From Desulfamplus sp. (lineage in GTDB: Bacteria > Desulfobacterota > Desulfobacteria > Desulfobacterales > Desulfobacteraceae), in contig JADGBE010000015.1 of NCBI GenBank assembly GCA_015231615.1, positions 1-64,000 on the forward strand: 64,000 bases of DNA. The letters run 5' to 3'. Positions within the stretch are counted from its first letter, which is position 1. Each line of letters starts with the position of its first letter. This document shows positions 9,356-18,050 of the stretch, piece after piece. The position numbers and the translations under genes were made by a program. The notes under the pieces were generated by a model. The model was not told the DNA's origin. It worked only from the letters and a program-made list of their open reading frames with translations, and made no database searches.

Positions 9356-9408
9356 AACCAAATAATTATCTGCTATTACCAAAGCTGACGCCTACCTGTC
9401 ATAATATC

Positions 9409-11382
9409 TCAAAAAACAGATGGCAAGACTATTTTGAATGTGCTGCCTTTTCCCAAAGTGCTTGTAACAGAAATCTCTCCTTTATGGTATCTTACAATAT
9501 GTTTTACAATTGCAAGACCTAAACCTGTTCCACCCATATCTCTGCTTCTTGATTTATCAACCCTGTAAAATCTATTAAAAATTCTGGTAAGATGCTCCTT
9601 GCCAATGCCTACGCCATAATCAGTGATACCTACCACAATGGCTTGTCTATTTTTCTGAATATTTTTTTCAATATTTTGTTTTACCTCTATATTTCCATTC
9701 TCTTTTTGAGTTTGTAGGCTCTCTTTATCCCAGATAACAGTTTCAGTGGTTACAACAATTTTGCCCCCTACGTTGCTGTACTTTATTGCATTGTCAAGAA
9801 GATTGACAATCGCCTGTTCCATAAGAATGGGATCTATCAAAGCTATAGTTTTATTATTTGAAACATTCTCAACAGTAATATTTTTAGCAACGCTGAGTGG
9901 CATACAGGCATCAATTGCCTCCTGAATAACATGGGTAATGTCATGGGTTTCAAGGCGGGCAGGAGTTCCCTCCTCCCGTTCAACTCTTGAGAGTGCAAGC
10001 AGATCATTAATCAGGGCAATAAGACGATCTACATTTTTTTGAATGATTTTAATGAATTTAATGGCTTGTTCATTCTTGAGGTCAATGTCATTATTTTCAA
10101 CATCATATTGATAAACCCTCTGTTCTCTTATGAGATTTTCAAGAGTTTCTACAAACCCTTTTATAGATGTGAGTGGGGTTTTAAGCTCGTGGGAAACGTT
10201 TGCTGAAAAATCCTTGTGCATGGTTTCAAGTTTTCTTATTCTCGTAATATCGTGAAAAATAATCAGCGTTCCAAGTCTTGCCCCAGACGAGTTGCAAAGG
10301 GTTGTTGAGTGAACATTATAAATACACTCCTCAGTCCCTGAAATTACAATATCATCTTCAACTGGTTCGGGATTGGAAAGTGCTTTTCTGATAAATTTTT
10401 GAAGCTCATAGTGTCTCGCTATTTCATAGATATTGCCCCTTTTTATCATTTCAGCAGTACGACCAAAAATAGCAGCCGCCGCATTGTTGGCAGTGATTAT
10501 AAGTTCGTCTGGATCAACTGCAATAACACCCTCTTTCATGCTTGAGTGGATAGCCTCAAGCTCCATACCTCGTTCTTCAAGTGTTCTTATCTTCTCGTCA
10601 AGACCTTGTGCCATAGTATTCATAGTCAAGGTAAGCTGAAAAAGCTCCTCTGAATCTGGAAAAGGAAGTAAATTGGTTAAATTACCATTTGCAAAATTGT
10701 TTGCCCCTATTCTCATCTCCTCAATGGGTCTTGTGATGCGTCTTACTACAAAAAGGCTTGCAACTGCTGCTGCAGTAACTGTAATCAGAAGGGCAAAAAA
10801 TATCTTTTCCTGTATTGAGTTTATCTGTTCTTCAATCGATGTTATTGAAATCGCCACCCTTATAATCCATAAAACGTCATCTTTTCTATTTTTATTAACC
10901 ACAGGCATGGCAACATACATCATACTTTCGCCCAAAGTTGCACTTTTTCTAATCGAAACCCCTTTTTTATTTTTCAAGGCCAATGCAATTTCGTATCTGT
11001 GTTTATGGTTTTCCATTGTCTTAATATTGCCAATAGAATCGCCAGCAACTTTACCTGATGGAAGAATAATAGTAACTCTTGTTGACGTGGTTTGACCGAT
11101 CTCTTTACAGAGACGGTCAATATCTTCCGTATTCATATTAGTATTAGGTGAACTAAAAGCAAATGATGAAGTAAAAGCAAAATCAGGATAGCATGAAAGA
11201 ATTTCCCTTTTCACAAATTCAGCTCTGGTCTTCAGCTCTTTTTCAGTGTTATCAAGGAAAAAGGATTTGAAAAAGGTTGTTGAATGCCATGTTACAGCCG
11301 TAAGTGACAGAAGCGTAATGGTTAAAAAAGATGGGAAAATCTGCCACAGTATTTTTCTTCTTCTTTTAGTTACTATTATCAT
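9409..11382 (-). CDS. phoR: Phosphate-regulon sensor histidine kinase PhoR
   Basis: Membrane kinase of about 657 residues. It has two transmembrane segments (about 12-34 and 190-210) bracketing a periplasmic domain, HAMP, a PAS domain (about 275-370), HisKA with the phosphorylated His in SANVSHELKTPL, and an HATPase domain with NLLDNAIKYSN, DYGVGIG and GGTGLGLA. An insert rich in Lys/Asn/Gln lies inside the ATPase domain. The frame opens at a TTG (11400), but the ATG at 11382 has AGG at proper distance and overlaps phoB by 17 bp, implying translational coupling. Position after phoB and the pst genes makes phosphate sensing the likely role. Confidence 0.88.
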   Translation of the reverse strand: MIIVTKRRRKILWQIFPSFLTITLLSLTAVTWHSTTFFKSFFLDNTEKELKTRAEFVKREILSCYPDFAFTSSFAFSSPNTNMNTEDIDRLCKEIGQTTSTRVTIILPSGKVAGDSIGNIKTMENHKHRYEIALALKNKKGVSIRKSATLGESMMYVAMPVVNKNRKDDVLWIIRVAISITSIEEQINSIQEKIFFALLITVTAAAVASLFVVRRITRPIEEMRIGANNFANGNLTNLLPFPDSEELFQLTLTMNTMAQGLDEKIRTLEERGMELEAIHSSMKEGVIAVDPDELIITANNAAAAIFGRTAEMIKRGNIYEIARHYELQKFIRKALSNPEPVEDDIVISGTEECIYNVHSTTLCNSSGARLGTLIIFHDITRIRKLETMHKDFSANVSHELKTPLTSIKGFVETLENLIREQRVYQYDVENNDIDLKNEQAIKFIKIIQKNVDRLIALINDLLALSRVEREEGTPARLETHDITHVIQEAIDACMPLSVAKNITVENVSNNKTIALIDPILMEQAIVNLLDNAIKYSNVGGKIVVTTETVIWDKESLQTQKENGNIEVKQNIEKNIQKNRQAIVVGITDYGVGIGKEHLTRIFNRFYRVDKSRSRDMGGTGLGLAIVKHIVRYHKGEISVTSTLGKGSTFKIVLPSVF

Positions 11383-12079
11383 CTTTAAACCTGTATCCAA
11401 CCCCTCTGATTGTCTCTATTGAATGGGCAAATGTTCCAAGTTTTTTGCGCAAACCCGCAACTATAACATCCACACTTCTCTCAGTTACTGCATAGTTATC
11501 GCCATGAATTGCATCCATAATCTGACTACGTGTAAACACCCACCCTTTTTTAGCAGAGAGGAATACAAGCAATTCAAATTCCGAATAGGTTAGATCGACA
11601 GGGTTTTCCGCTATTTTGACAATATGTCTTCTGTGGTCGATAACCATCTCCCCCAAAATGGTATGCTCATTTTCGTCAGAGGTCTTACTCCTCTCATTTT
11701 GAATGGGAATCCGCCGTAGAATAGCCCTGATGCGGGCAACTAACTCCCTTGGGCTGAAAGGTTTTGACATATAATCGTTTGCCCCAAGCTCAAGTCCTGT
11801 TACAATATCTGACTCCTCTCCCTTAGCTGTAAGCATTACAATGGGAATATGGGCAGTTAAACTATCTTTTCTTAGGATTTTAGTAACTTCAAACCCATCC
11901 ATTCCGGGAAGCATAAGGTCAAGAACAATCAAATCAGGCTGTATATCGGTTGCCAATTTCAAGGCATCCTCTCCTGTAAGGGCTAATATGGTTTTGTAGC
12001 CCTCTTTTTCAAGATTATACTTTACCAGCTCAAGAATATCTTCCTCATCATCAACAATAAGAATCGTCTCTTTTATCAT
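11366..12079 (-). CDS. phoB: Phosphate response regulator PhoB
   Basis: An OmpR/PhoB-type regulator of 237 residues. The receiver has acidic D10/D11, phospho-acceptor D54 in LIVLDLMLPG, and the conserved Lys in YMSKPFSP. The C-terminal winged helix ends with the usual VDVIVAGLRKKLG and RGVGYRF signatures. AAGGAG precedes the ATG. It is 135 bp downstream of pstB and overlaps phoR. Likely targets include the direct repeats ahead of pstC at 17193-17236. Confidence 0.92.
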   Translation of the reverse strand: MIKETILIVDDEEDILELVKYNLEKEGYKTILALTGEDALKLATDIQPDLIVLDLMLPGMDGFEVTKILRKDSLTAHIPIVMLTAKGEESDIVTGLELGANDYMSKPFSPRELVARIRAILRRIPIQNERSKTSDENEHTILGEMVIDHRRHIVKIAENPVDLTYSEFELLVFLSAKKGWVFTRSQIMDAIHGDNYAVTERSVDVIVAGLRKKLGTFAHSIETIRGVGYRFKDDNSN

Positions 12080-12138
12080 TTGTCTCCTTGATAAATTGCT
12101 TGAATAGTTTGGGAATCGTGTATCTAATACAAAATAAA

Positions 12139-12168
12139 AAGGTCAAATACAAACAAGTACCTGACCTT
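12139..12168 (-). terminator. Small hairpin between pstB and phoB
   Basis: Arms aaggtca (12139-12145) and tgacctt (12162-12168) form a 7-bp stem. On the minus strand it is followed by TTTTTATTTTG, a T-rich run, so it may attenuate transcription from the pst genes into phoB-phoR. Confidence 0.4.
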
Positions 12169-12213
12169 ATACAATACCATAAGATAAATATAATATGTTA
12201 TAACTATTTTATA

Positions 12214-13056
12214 TCATCCAAACCGTCCTGTAACATAATCCTCTGTCAACTGATGCAGAGGATTTAAGAAAACCTGATCAGTACTTCCAACTTCAATTAG
12301 ATCACCGAGATGAAAATATGCTGTTCTTTGAGAGACTCTTGATGCCTGCTGCATTGAATGAGTTACAATGGCAATAGAAAAGTTCTCTCTTAATTCATCA
12401 ATCAAATCTTCTATTCTTGCAGTTGCAATTGGATCAAGGGCAGAACATGGTTCATCCATTAAGATAACTTCAGGACCAACGGCAATGGTTCTGGCAATAC
12501 AAAGCCTCTGTTGTTGACCACCTGACAAGCTGGTTCCGGGTTGGTTTAATCGATCTTTTACCTCTTCCCACAATCCTGCTTTTTTTAATGATGTTTCAAC
12601 AATCTCGTCAGTTTCTGTTCTGTTTTGAACGAAACCGTGTATTTTGGGTCCATAAGCCACATTTTCATAAATAGATTTTGGAAATGGATTAGGCTTTTGA
12701 AAAACCATACCAACCTGTGCCCTTAAAGGAACTACATCAACATCTTTATCATAGATATTTTTTCCATCTAATGAAATATTGCCAACTACACTACAAAAAT
12801 CAATGGTATCGTTCATTCTGTTCAAACATCTAAGAAAAGTTGATTTCCCACAACCAGATGGTCCTATCATTGCAATGACTTCGTTTCTGCCAATATCAAG
12901 AGTTACATCATTGATTGCTTGTTTATCTCCATAATATACATTGACATTTCTACATGTCATGCGAGGATTTTCAACATTAGGATACCCCACTGTTTTTCTG
13001 TTCTCACGACTAACAAGAGGCTCTTTTTTGCTAATAAAATCTCTTTTTTTCTCCAA
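12214..13056 (-). CDS. pstB: Phosphate ABC transporter ATP-binding protein PstB
   Basis: ABC ATPase that powers phosphate import through PstA/PstC. Walker A is GPSGCGKST, the signature is LSGGQQQR and Walker B is [13 protein letters not shown]; the CxNRMND segment typical of PstB follows Walker A. The 280 residues include an N-terminal tail of about 30 residues not seen in most PstB proteins, starting at a TTG (13056) behind GAGGG. An internal ATG at residue 33 lacks a ribosome site. It lies downstream of pstS, separated by a 37-nt palindrome. Confidence 0.95.
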   Translation of the reverse strand: MEKKRDFISKKEPLVSRENRKTVGYPNVENPRMTCRNVNVYYGDKQAINDVTLDIGRNEVIAMIGPSGCGKSTFLRCLNRMNDTIDFCSVVGNISLDGKNIYDKDVDVVPLRAQVGMVFQKPNPFPKSIYENVAYGPKIHGFVQNRTETDEIVETSLKKAGLWEEVKDRLNQPGTSLSGGQQQRLCIARTIAVGPEVILMDEPCSALDPIATARIEDLIDELRENFSIAIVTHSMQQASRVSQRTAYFHLGDLIEVGSTDQVFLNPLHQLTEDYVTGRFG

Positions 13057-13128
13057 CTCGCCCTCTCTTTTTCTATGATAATAATGGTTATCTTATATTT
13101 CACTCTTGAATATTAGGGAATATAATAT

Positions 13129-13165
13129 AAAGATTTGACAACTTTTAAAAAGTTGTCAAATCTTT
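13129..13165. repeat. 37-nt perfect palindrome between pstS and pstB
   Basis: Two 18-nt arms (13129-13146 and 13148-13165; core gatttgacaactttt) surround one central A. An identical 37-nt sequence lies between pstC and pstA (15647-15683), and a close relative follows guaA (37565-37597). In RNA it would form a very stable hairpin between two genes of the same operon, like REP elements that protect or attenuate mRNA. Confidence 0.85.
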
Positions 13166-13186
13166 AAAAACATCATCTTAAAAATC

Positions 13187-14257
13187 TTATTTTAACTCTC
13201 CACAAGGGAGGACTTTCAGAGTCTGAACAGCGTTGCTAAATGATTTTCTCTCATCTTCTGGCATTGGAATTAACCCTTTTTCGCTAAGATATCCATCTTC
13301 TCCCCATGCCTTTTCACTTGAAAACTCTTTAAGGTATTCCTTCATACCGGGAATTACATCAACATGAGCCTTTTTAACATAAAGATAGAGTGGGCGAGAT
13401 ACAGTATATTTGCCATCTGCTATTGCTTCAAAAGTTGGGGCTACGCCTTCAACAGAAGTTCCTTGAATCTTGTCAGTATTTTGGTCAAGAAAACTAAATC
13501 CAAAGATACCAAACGCATTTGGATTTGCATCAAGTTTTTGAACAATCAGATTATCATTTTCACCAGCTTCAACATATGCACCATCTTCTCTTATTGTGTG
13601 GCAGATAGATTTGAATTTATCTTTATCAGCCTTTTCAAGAGCCTTTATCCAAGCAAATTCAGAACCGCCTACTTCCATAACAAGCTCAAGAAAGGCATCT
13701 CTTGTTCCTGATGTTGGTGGTGGTCCCAACACTTCAATTTTGTTAGCTGGAAGAGATGGATTAATATCTTTCCAAGTTTTATATGGGTTAGGAACAAGGG
13801 ATTCTGCTCCACTTGACTCTGGAACATTGGCAGCAAGAGCCAGAAATAGTTCTTTTCTTGTAATATTAATAGCAGCACTTTTCTTTGAAGCACCAAGAAC
13901 AATACCATCATAACCAACTTTAAATTCAATAATCTCTTTTACTCCATTCTTATCGCACGTTTCGCACTCTGATTTTTTTATTCTTCTTGATGCATTTGCA
14001 ATGTCAGGATGCTGAACTCCAACGCCTGAGCAAAAGAGCTTCATTCCGCCGCCTGTGCCTGTGGATTCAATCTTTGGAGTTTTAAATCCTGATGTTTTAC
14101 CAAATTGTTCTGCTACAACTGTTGCAAAAGGGTAAACCGTTGAAGAGCCGACAACAGTGATATAATCCCTTGCTATTGCATTGCTGTTAAACGTTGCTGC
14201 ACCAATCGTTAGTGCTGCTGCAACTCCTAAGCCTGCGAAAAATGTTTTACCTTTCAT
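13187..14257 (-). CDS. pstS: Phosphate-binding periplasmic protein PstS
   Basis: Solute-binding protein of 356 residues with a cleavable signal peptide (about residues 1-29, ending NAIA). The family motifs VGSSTVYPF and ESTGTGGG, which contact phosphate, follow directly. It delivers phosphate to PstA/PstC. AGGAG lies 11 bases before the ATG. PstS is the third gene of the operon rather than the first, behind pstC and pstA. Four cysteines (two near GVKE, others near the C-terminus) suggest disulfides in the periplasm. Confidence 0.9.
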   Translation of the reverse strand: MKGKTFFAGLGVAAALTIGAATFNSNAIARDYITVVGSSTVYPFATVVAEQFGKTSGFKTPKIESTGTGGGMKLFCSGVGVQHPDIANASRRIKKSECETCDKNGVKEIIEFKVGYDGIVLGASKKSAAINITRKELFLALAANVPESSGAESLVPNPYKTWKDINPSLPANKIEVLGPPPTSGTRDAFLELVMEVGGSEFAWIKALEKADKDKFKSICHTIREDGAYVEAGENDNLIVQKLDANPNAFGIFGFSFLDQNTDKIQGTSVEGVAPTFEAIADGKYTVSRPLYLYVKKAHVDVIPGMKEYLKEFSSEKAWGEDGYLSEKGLIPMPEDERKSFSNAVQTLKVLPCGELK

Positions 14258-14343
14258 GTAATGTTTTCTCCTCTGTTTGTTTTTTAATGTTTAATTACTA
14301 TTTATTTCAGCTATAGAGACCACGGCTATAAGTCTCTATTTTT

Positions 14344-15618
14344 CTACCATCTTTTTTCAAATTTCTTCCTCAATATTACTGCTAAAGCATTCATGGCTAT
14401 CAAAAATGTGAGAAGCACCATAATTGCCGCCGAAGTCTTTTCTAAAAAACCTTTTTCAGGGCTATCTGCCCATAAATATATCTGGACAGGCAAGGCGGTT
14501 GCAGGGTCAGTAAATCCTGACGGAACATCAACAATAAATGCAACCATTCCAATCATAAGAAGTGGGGCGGTTTCTCCAAGTGCACGGGCCATGCCAATAA
14601 TTGCACCAGTCAGCATTCCGGGAAGGGCGAGCGGTAAAACATGGTGAAAAACCATCTGCATTTGAGATGCTCCAACACCTAAGGCTGCCTCTCTTATTGA
14701 AGGGGGAACAGATTTAAGGGATGCCCTGCTTGCAATAATAATAACTGGCAAAGTCATCAAAGTCATAACAAGTCCGCCGACAAGCGGGGCAGATCGTGGC
14801 ATTCCAAAAAAATTTAAAAAAACAGCAAGTCCAAGAAGACCAAAAACAATAGATGGAACTGCAGCAAGGTTGTTGATATTTACCTCAATAATGTCTGTCC
14901 ATCTGTTTTTCTTTGCAAACTCCTCAAGATAGATTGCTGCTGCAACTCCAATTGGAAAAGAGAGCAATAAAGTTATAACCATCGTAAAAAATGAGCCTGA
15001 AGCAGCACCCCATATTCCAGCAAGTTCTGGTTCGCGAGAGTCTCCAACAGTAAAGAAGATTTTGTTAAAACGTTTTTCTATGCTTCCATCTTTTTCTAAC
15101 TGTTGGATCCAGTCAATTTGTCTATCATTGAGACGGCGTTCCGCCTCTACTAAACCTCTGTCAGAATGCCCTTTAATTAGCATATCAACATCATCGTCTG
15201 CTGGAAGCCAAACTTGGATTGTCTCTCCAACAAAGTCAGGGTTTTCAATAAGCATATCTCTTATATAGTATGACGCACCAGAACTTATGAGAGATGCAAG
15301 TTGTTTTTTTTCACCTCTTGATTGAACTTCAGGGAACATTTTAAAGAGAGATTGTTTAACAATTGCTGGAAAATTGGCTGATGCAAGACCCTCTCTATTT
15401 GTAGTATCACCCAAAATTTCAGGGTCAAAATATACTGATAAACGTATAAAGGTTTGCTGAAATGCTGTGTATCCAGTTGAGCTAATGCTTATAAATAGAA
15501 ATGCCAAAAATATAAGGCTTGCTGCAATTGCACAAACTCCATAAATCCTAAATCGTTTTTCAGCCCTGTATCTCTTTCCAAGTCCTTTATTAACAATATC
15601 AATGTTGGTTTCACTCAT
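14344..15618 (-). CDS. pstA: Phosphate ABC transporter permease PstA
   Basis: Inner-membrane permease with the binding-protein-dependent transport core in the C-terminal 230 residues (EAALGVGASQMQMVFHHVLP is the cytoplasmic coupling loop). At about 424 residues it is longer than the E. coli form because a periplasmic domain of about 150 residues follows the first membrane segment, as in DUF3333-containing PstA proteins. The frame is open to 15648, but AAGGAA before the ATG at 15618 (MSETN) sets the start. It is 78 bp after pstC, with a 37-nt palindrome between. Confidence 0.92.
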   Translation of the reverse strand: MSETNIDIVNKGLGKRYRAEKRFRIYGVCAIAASLIFLAFLFISISSTGYTAFQQTFIRLSVYFDPEILGDTTNREGLASANFPAIVKQSLFKMFPEVQSRGEKKQLASLISSGASYYIRDMLIENPDFVGETIQVWLPADDDVDMLIKGHSDRGLVEAERRLNDRQIDWIQQLEKDGSIEKRFNKIFFTVGDSREPELAGIWGAASGSFFTMVITLLLSFPIGVAAAIYLEEFAKKNRWTDIIEVNINNLAAVPSIVFGLLGLAVFLNFFGMPRSAPLVGGLVMTLMTLPVIIIASRASLKSVPPSIREAALGVGASQMQMVFHHVLPLALPGMLTGAIIGMARALGETAPLLMIGMVAFIVDVPSGFTDPATALPVQIYLWADSPEKGFLEKTSAAIMVLLTFLIAMNALAVILRKKFEKRW

Positions 15619-15646
15619 AAAATTATTCCTTATATTTTGTTTGACC

Positions 15647-15683
15647 AAAGATTTGACAACTTTTAAAAAGTTGTCAAATCTTT
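15647..15683. repeat. 37-nt perfect palindrome between pstC and pstA
   Basis: Identical to the palindrome at 13129-13165: arms 15647-15664 and 15666-15683 around a central A. Its position in the second internal gap of the same operon points to a role in mRNA processing or differential expression rather than in termination. Confidence 0.85.
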
Positions 15684-15696
15684 CAATTATAATCGT

Positions 15697-17103
15697 TTAT
15701 TCATACTGCTCTCTGTATTTTCTAACCACTACAAGGGCAATTACATTCAAGATAAGAGTAACTATAAAAAGCATTAGACCCAATGCAAAAGCTGCTAAAG
15801 TTTTTGGACTGTCAAACTCCTGATCTCCAACAAGAAGAGTTACAATCTGCACGGTTACTGTGGTAACTGTTTTAAGAGGATTAATGGTAAGGTTTGCAGC
15901 CAGTCCAGCAGCCATAACAACTATCATGGTCTCACCAATAGCTCTTGATACAGCAAGAAGAACGCTCCCTACAATTCCGGGAAGGGCGGCTGGAATAACA
16001 ACGTGGCGGATTGTTTCAGATTTGGTTGCTCCAAGTGCATAAGCACCATCTCTTAATGATTGGGGAACAGCGTTGATAACATCGTCAGACAGAGATGAGA
16101 CAAAAGGAATAATCATTATTCCCATAACAAGACCAGCCGCAAGGGCACTCTCTGAAGAGACATCAAGCCAGAAAAATCCACCAAGATCGCGTATCATTGG
16201 GGCAACTGTCAAAGCTGCGAAAAATCCATAAACTACAGTTGGAATACCTGCAAGAATCTCTAAAAGAGGTTTGGCAATTGATCTAAATGTTCTGTTAGCA
16301 TATTCAGAGAGATATATTGCAGACATAAGCCCAATCGGAACAGCCACACACATTGCAATGGCAGATATTAACATTGTTCCAACAAAAACAGGAACAGCTC
16401 CAAAAGAACCAGAAGAGCCAACTTGATCAGCTCTAATTGCCATTTGAGGACTCCACTCAAGACCTGTTAAAAAACCTGATAACGGGATTATCTTGAAAAA
16501 TCTTATAGCCTCGTAAAGCACAGAGAGAACAATCCCTATTGTGGTAAAAATGGCAATGGTTGAACATGCAATTAAAATATATTTTACCACCCGCTCAACA
16601 TGGTTTCTTGCCCTAAGTTTGGGATTTATTGTTCTTTGTATTACCAATATGGAAGCAATTGCTATTGTTATTACAATAACTGTTAAAGATGCGTGGCTTA
16701 GTGAGTTGAGCTTTTTGTAGTGTTCTGCTGCTGCAACCAATGATGGATTTGGATCTGCAGATACTATATTGCCGTTCACTATATTTTTTATGTCAGTAAC
16801 AATAAGGTTAAGCCTATCTGCCGGAAGGTTTTGAAGCTGGTCAGGCAAAGATGAGATAACGAGGTTAGTAATTATGCTTGATTCAAACAAGAGCCAAAAG
16901 GAGAATATAATCAATGCTGGAATAGCACACCACAAAGCAGTTAAAGAGCCGTAGTATGTTGGTCTTGAGTGAAGTCCACTAACTCCTCCAGCATCATTTG
17001 CCACAGCATAAGAGCGTCTTTTGCCCATGACAAATCCCATTACAGACAAAAATAAAATTGTTAAAAGTAACATTGTTGGGTTCATGTTTGCATCCATAAT
17101 CAA
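15697..17103 (-). CDS. pstC: Phosphate ABC transporter permease PstC
   Basis: Permease partner of PstA. The C-terminal half carries the ABC-permease core with DGAYALGATKSETIRHVVIP as coupling loop and about six membrane helices. The N-terminal 200 residues add a membrane-anchored periplasmic domain, as in long PstC proteins of other Proteobacteria. The first codon is TTG (17103) six bases after AAGGA; an ATG two codons later (17097) is the alternative. It is the first gene of the pst-pho operon and follows four 11-bp direct repeats. Confidence 0.9.
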   Translation of the reverse strand: MIMDANMNPTMLLLTILFLSVMGFVMGKRRSYAVANDAGGVSGLHSRPTYYGSLTALWCAIPALIIFSFWLLFESSIITNLVISSLPDQLQNLPADRLNLIVTDIKNIVNGNIVSADPNPSLVAAAEHYKKLNSLSHASLTVIVITIAIASILVIQRTINPKLRARNHVERVVKYILIACSTIAIFTTIGIVLSVLYEAIRFFKIIPLSGFLTGLEWSPQMAIRADQVGSSGSFGAVPVFVGTMLISAIAMCVAVPIGLMSAIYLSEYANRTFRSIAKPLLEILAGIPTVVYGFFAALTVAPMIRDLGGFFWLDVSSESALAAGLVMGIMIIPFVSSLSDDVINAVPQSLRDGAYALGATKSETIRHVVIPAALPGIVGSVLLAVSRAIGETMIVVMAAGLAANLTINPLKTVTTVTVQIVTLLVGDQEFDSPKTLAAFALGLMLFIVTLILNVIALVVVRKYREQYE

Positions 17104-17192
17104 AGTTAATCCTTAAATAACGTATAAACACAATGCTGTATAAACATGGTTTAGACAGCCGATAGTTAATTTTTAATGGATTATAATTTGTG

Positions 17193-17236
17193 TTTGTTAG
17201 GATTTTATTAGGATTGCTTTAGAATTTTGTTTGGAA
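17193..17236 (-). promoter_or_regulatory. Candidate Pho box: four 11-bp direct repeats upstream of pstC
   Basis: On the plus strand the units are TTTGTTAGGAT (17193-17203), TTTATTAGGAT (17204-17214), TGCTTTAGAAT (17215-17225) and TTTGTTTGGAA (17226-17236), exactly head to tail. PhoB-type regulators bind tandem 11-bp direct repeats, and phoB is in this operon. The block ends about 90 bp ahead of the pstC start. The unit sequence differs from the enterobacterial consensus. Confidence 0.6.
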
Positions 17237-17301
17237 TAATAAATAATCAGATTTTTAATTTTTAAGACGGACCATGACAATAAACTGTTGGAGAACAACT
17301 G

Positions 17302-18012
17302 TTAATAACCACTACCCCCATCTTTTTTTCCTGATTTACTTATAAACGGTGGAATACGCCTAACAAGTTCCTCAAGCATTGCAAGTTCATCATCAGTATG
17401 ATTTAGCATAGGGGCAGGCACGATATTTCCCTCTACATGATGAATATAACGGCTATATTCATGGTGTTTTGTTGTAATAGTCTCCTCTTTTGAAGGATAT
17501 ATAACATGACGCAGAGTTATTTTGCCATAACAGGCACAGACGTATGTTTTTTTATGATCAGCCTCAACATAGAGTCCAGTTCCTCTTATTCCTATGTATG
17601 CACTTGGAGTTTCAACTGTTTTATCTCCTTTTCCAAATGCTGAGAGCAATTTGCCATCTATAAGTCTTAACGCATTAATAAACTTATTTTTCTCTCCAGT
17701 TTTTTCAGAGTTTTCCACAGTTAATTTGCTATTTTCCCTCATCAAGCAAGAGGAATCTCCAAATGTAAAAATAACAGAGCTATTTTTGCCAGTAACAATA
17801 ACGTCATCAGGAGATAGAATATCACCTACCTTTGCAGTAATGTTATTTATAGTAACATCTCCCTCAACTTTTTGTACTCCTTGGGGAATCTCTGCTTTCC
17901 CCATTGCATAAGCAGAGTTACCTAAAACATTCACTCCTGTAGCACATACTAAAGTTGATGAGATTATTGTTTTTATTGCATCACGACGGTTAAGTTTAAG
18001 CTCTGTCTCCAT
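17302..18012 (-). CDS. FecR-domain exported protein
   Basis: A 236-residue protein with a twin-arginine-like start (NRRDAIKTIISSTLVC) and a signal region ending near residue 36. The central 120 residues have the FecR pattern: a KVGDILSPDDVIVTGKNSS segment, then RLIDGKLLSAFGKG and the ETPSAYIGIRGTGLYVE motif. FecR domains act in the periplasm, often on surface or signalling proteins. The CACYG cysteines are unusual. AAAGGAG precedes the ATG. It follows mqnC by 38 bp on the same strand, but no functional link is evident. Confidence 0.7.
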   Translation of the reverse strand: METELKLNRRDAIKTIISSTLVCATGVNVLGNSAYAMGKAEIPQGVQKVEGDVTINNITAKVGDILSPDDVIVTGKNSSVIFTFGDSSCLMRENSKLTVENSEKTGEKNKFINALRLIDGKLLSAFGKGDKTVETPSAYIGIRGTGLYVEADHKKTYVCACYGKITLRHVIYPSKEETITTKHHEYSRYIHHVEGNIVPAPMLNHTDDELAMLEELVRRIPPFISKSGKKDGGSGY

Positions 18013-18050
18013 AAGTGTTCTCCTTTAATAGTAAAATACAACCCAATTTC

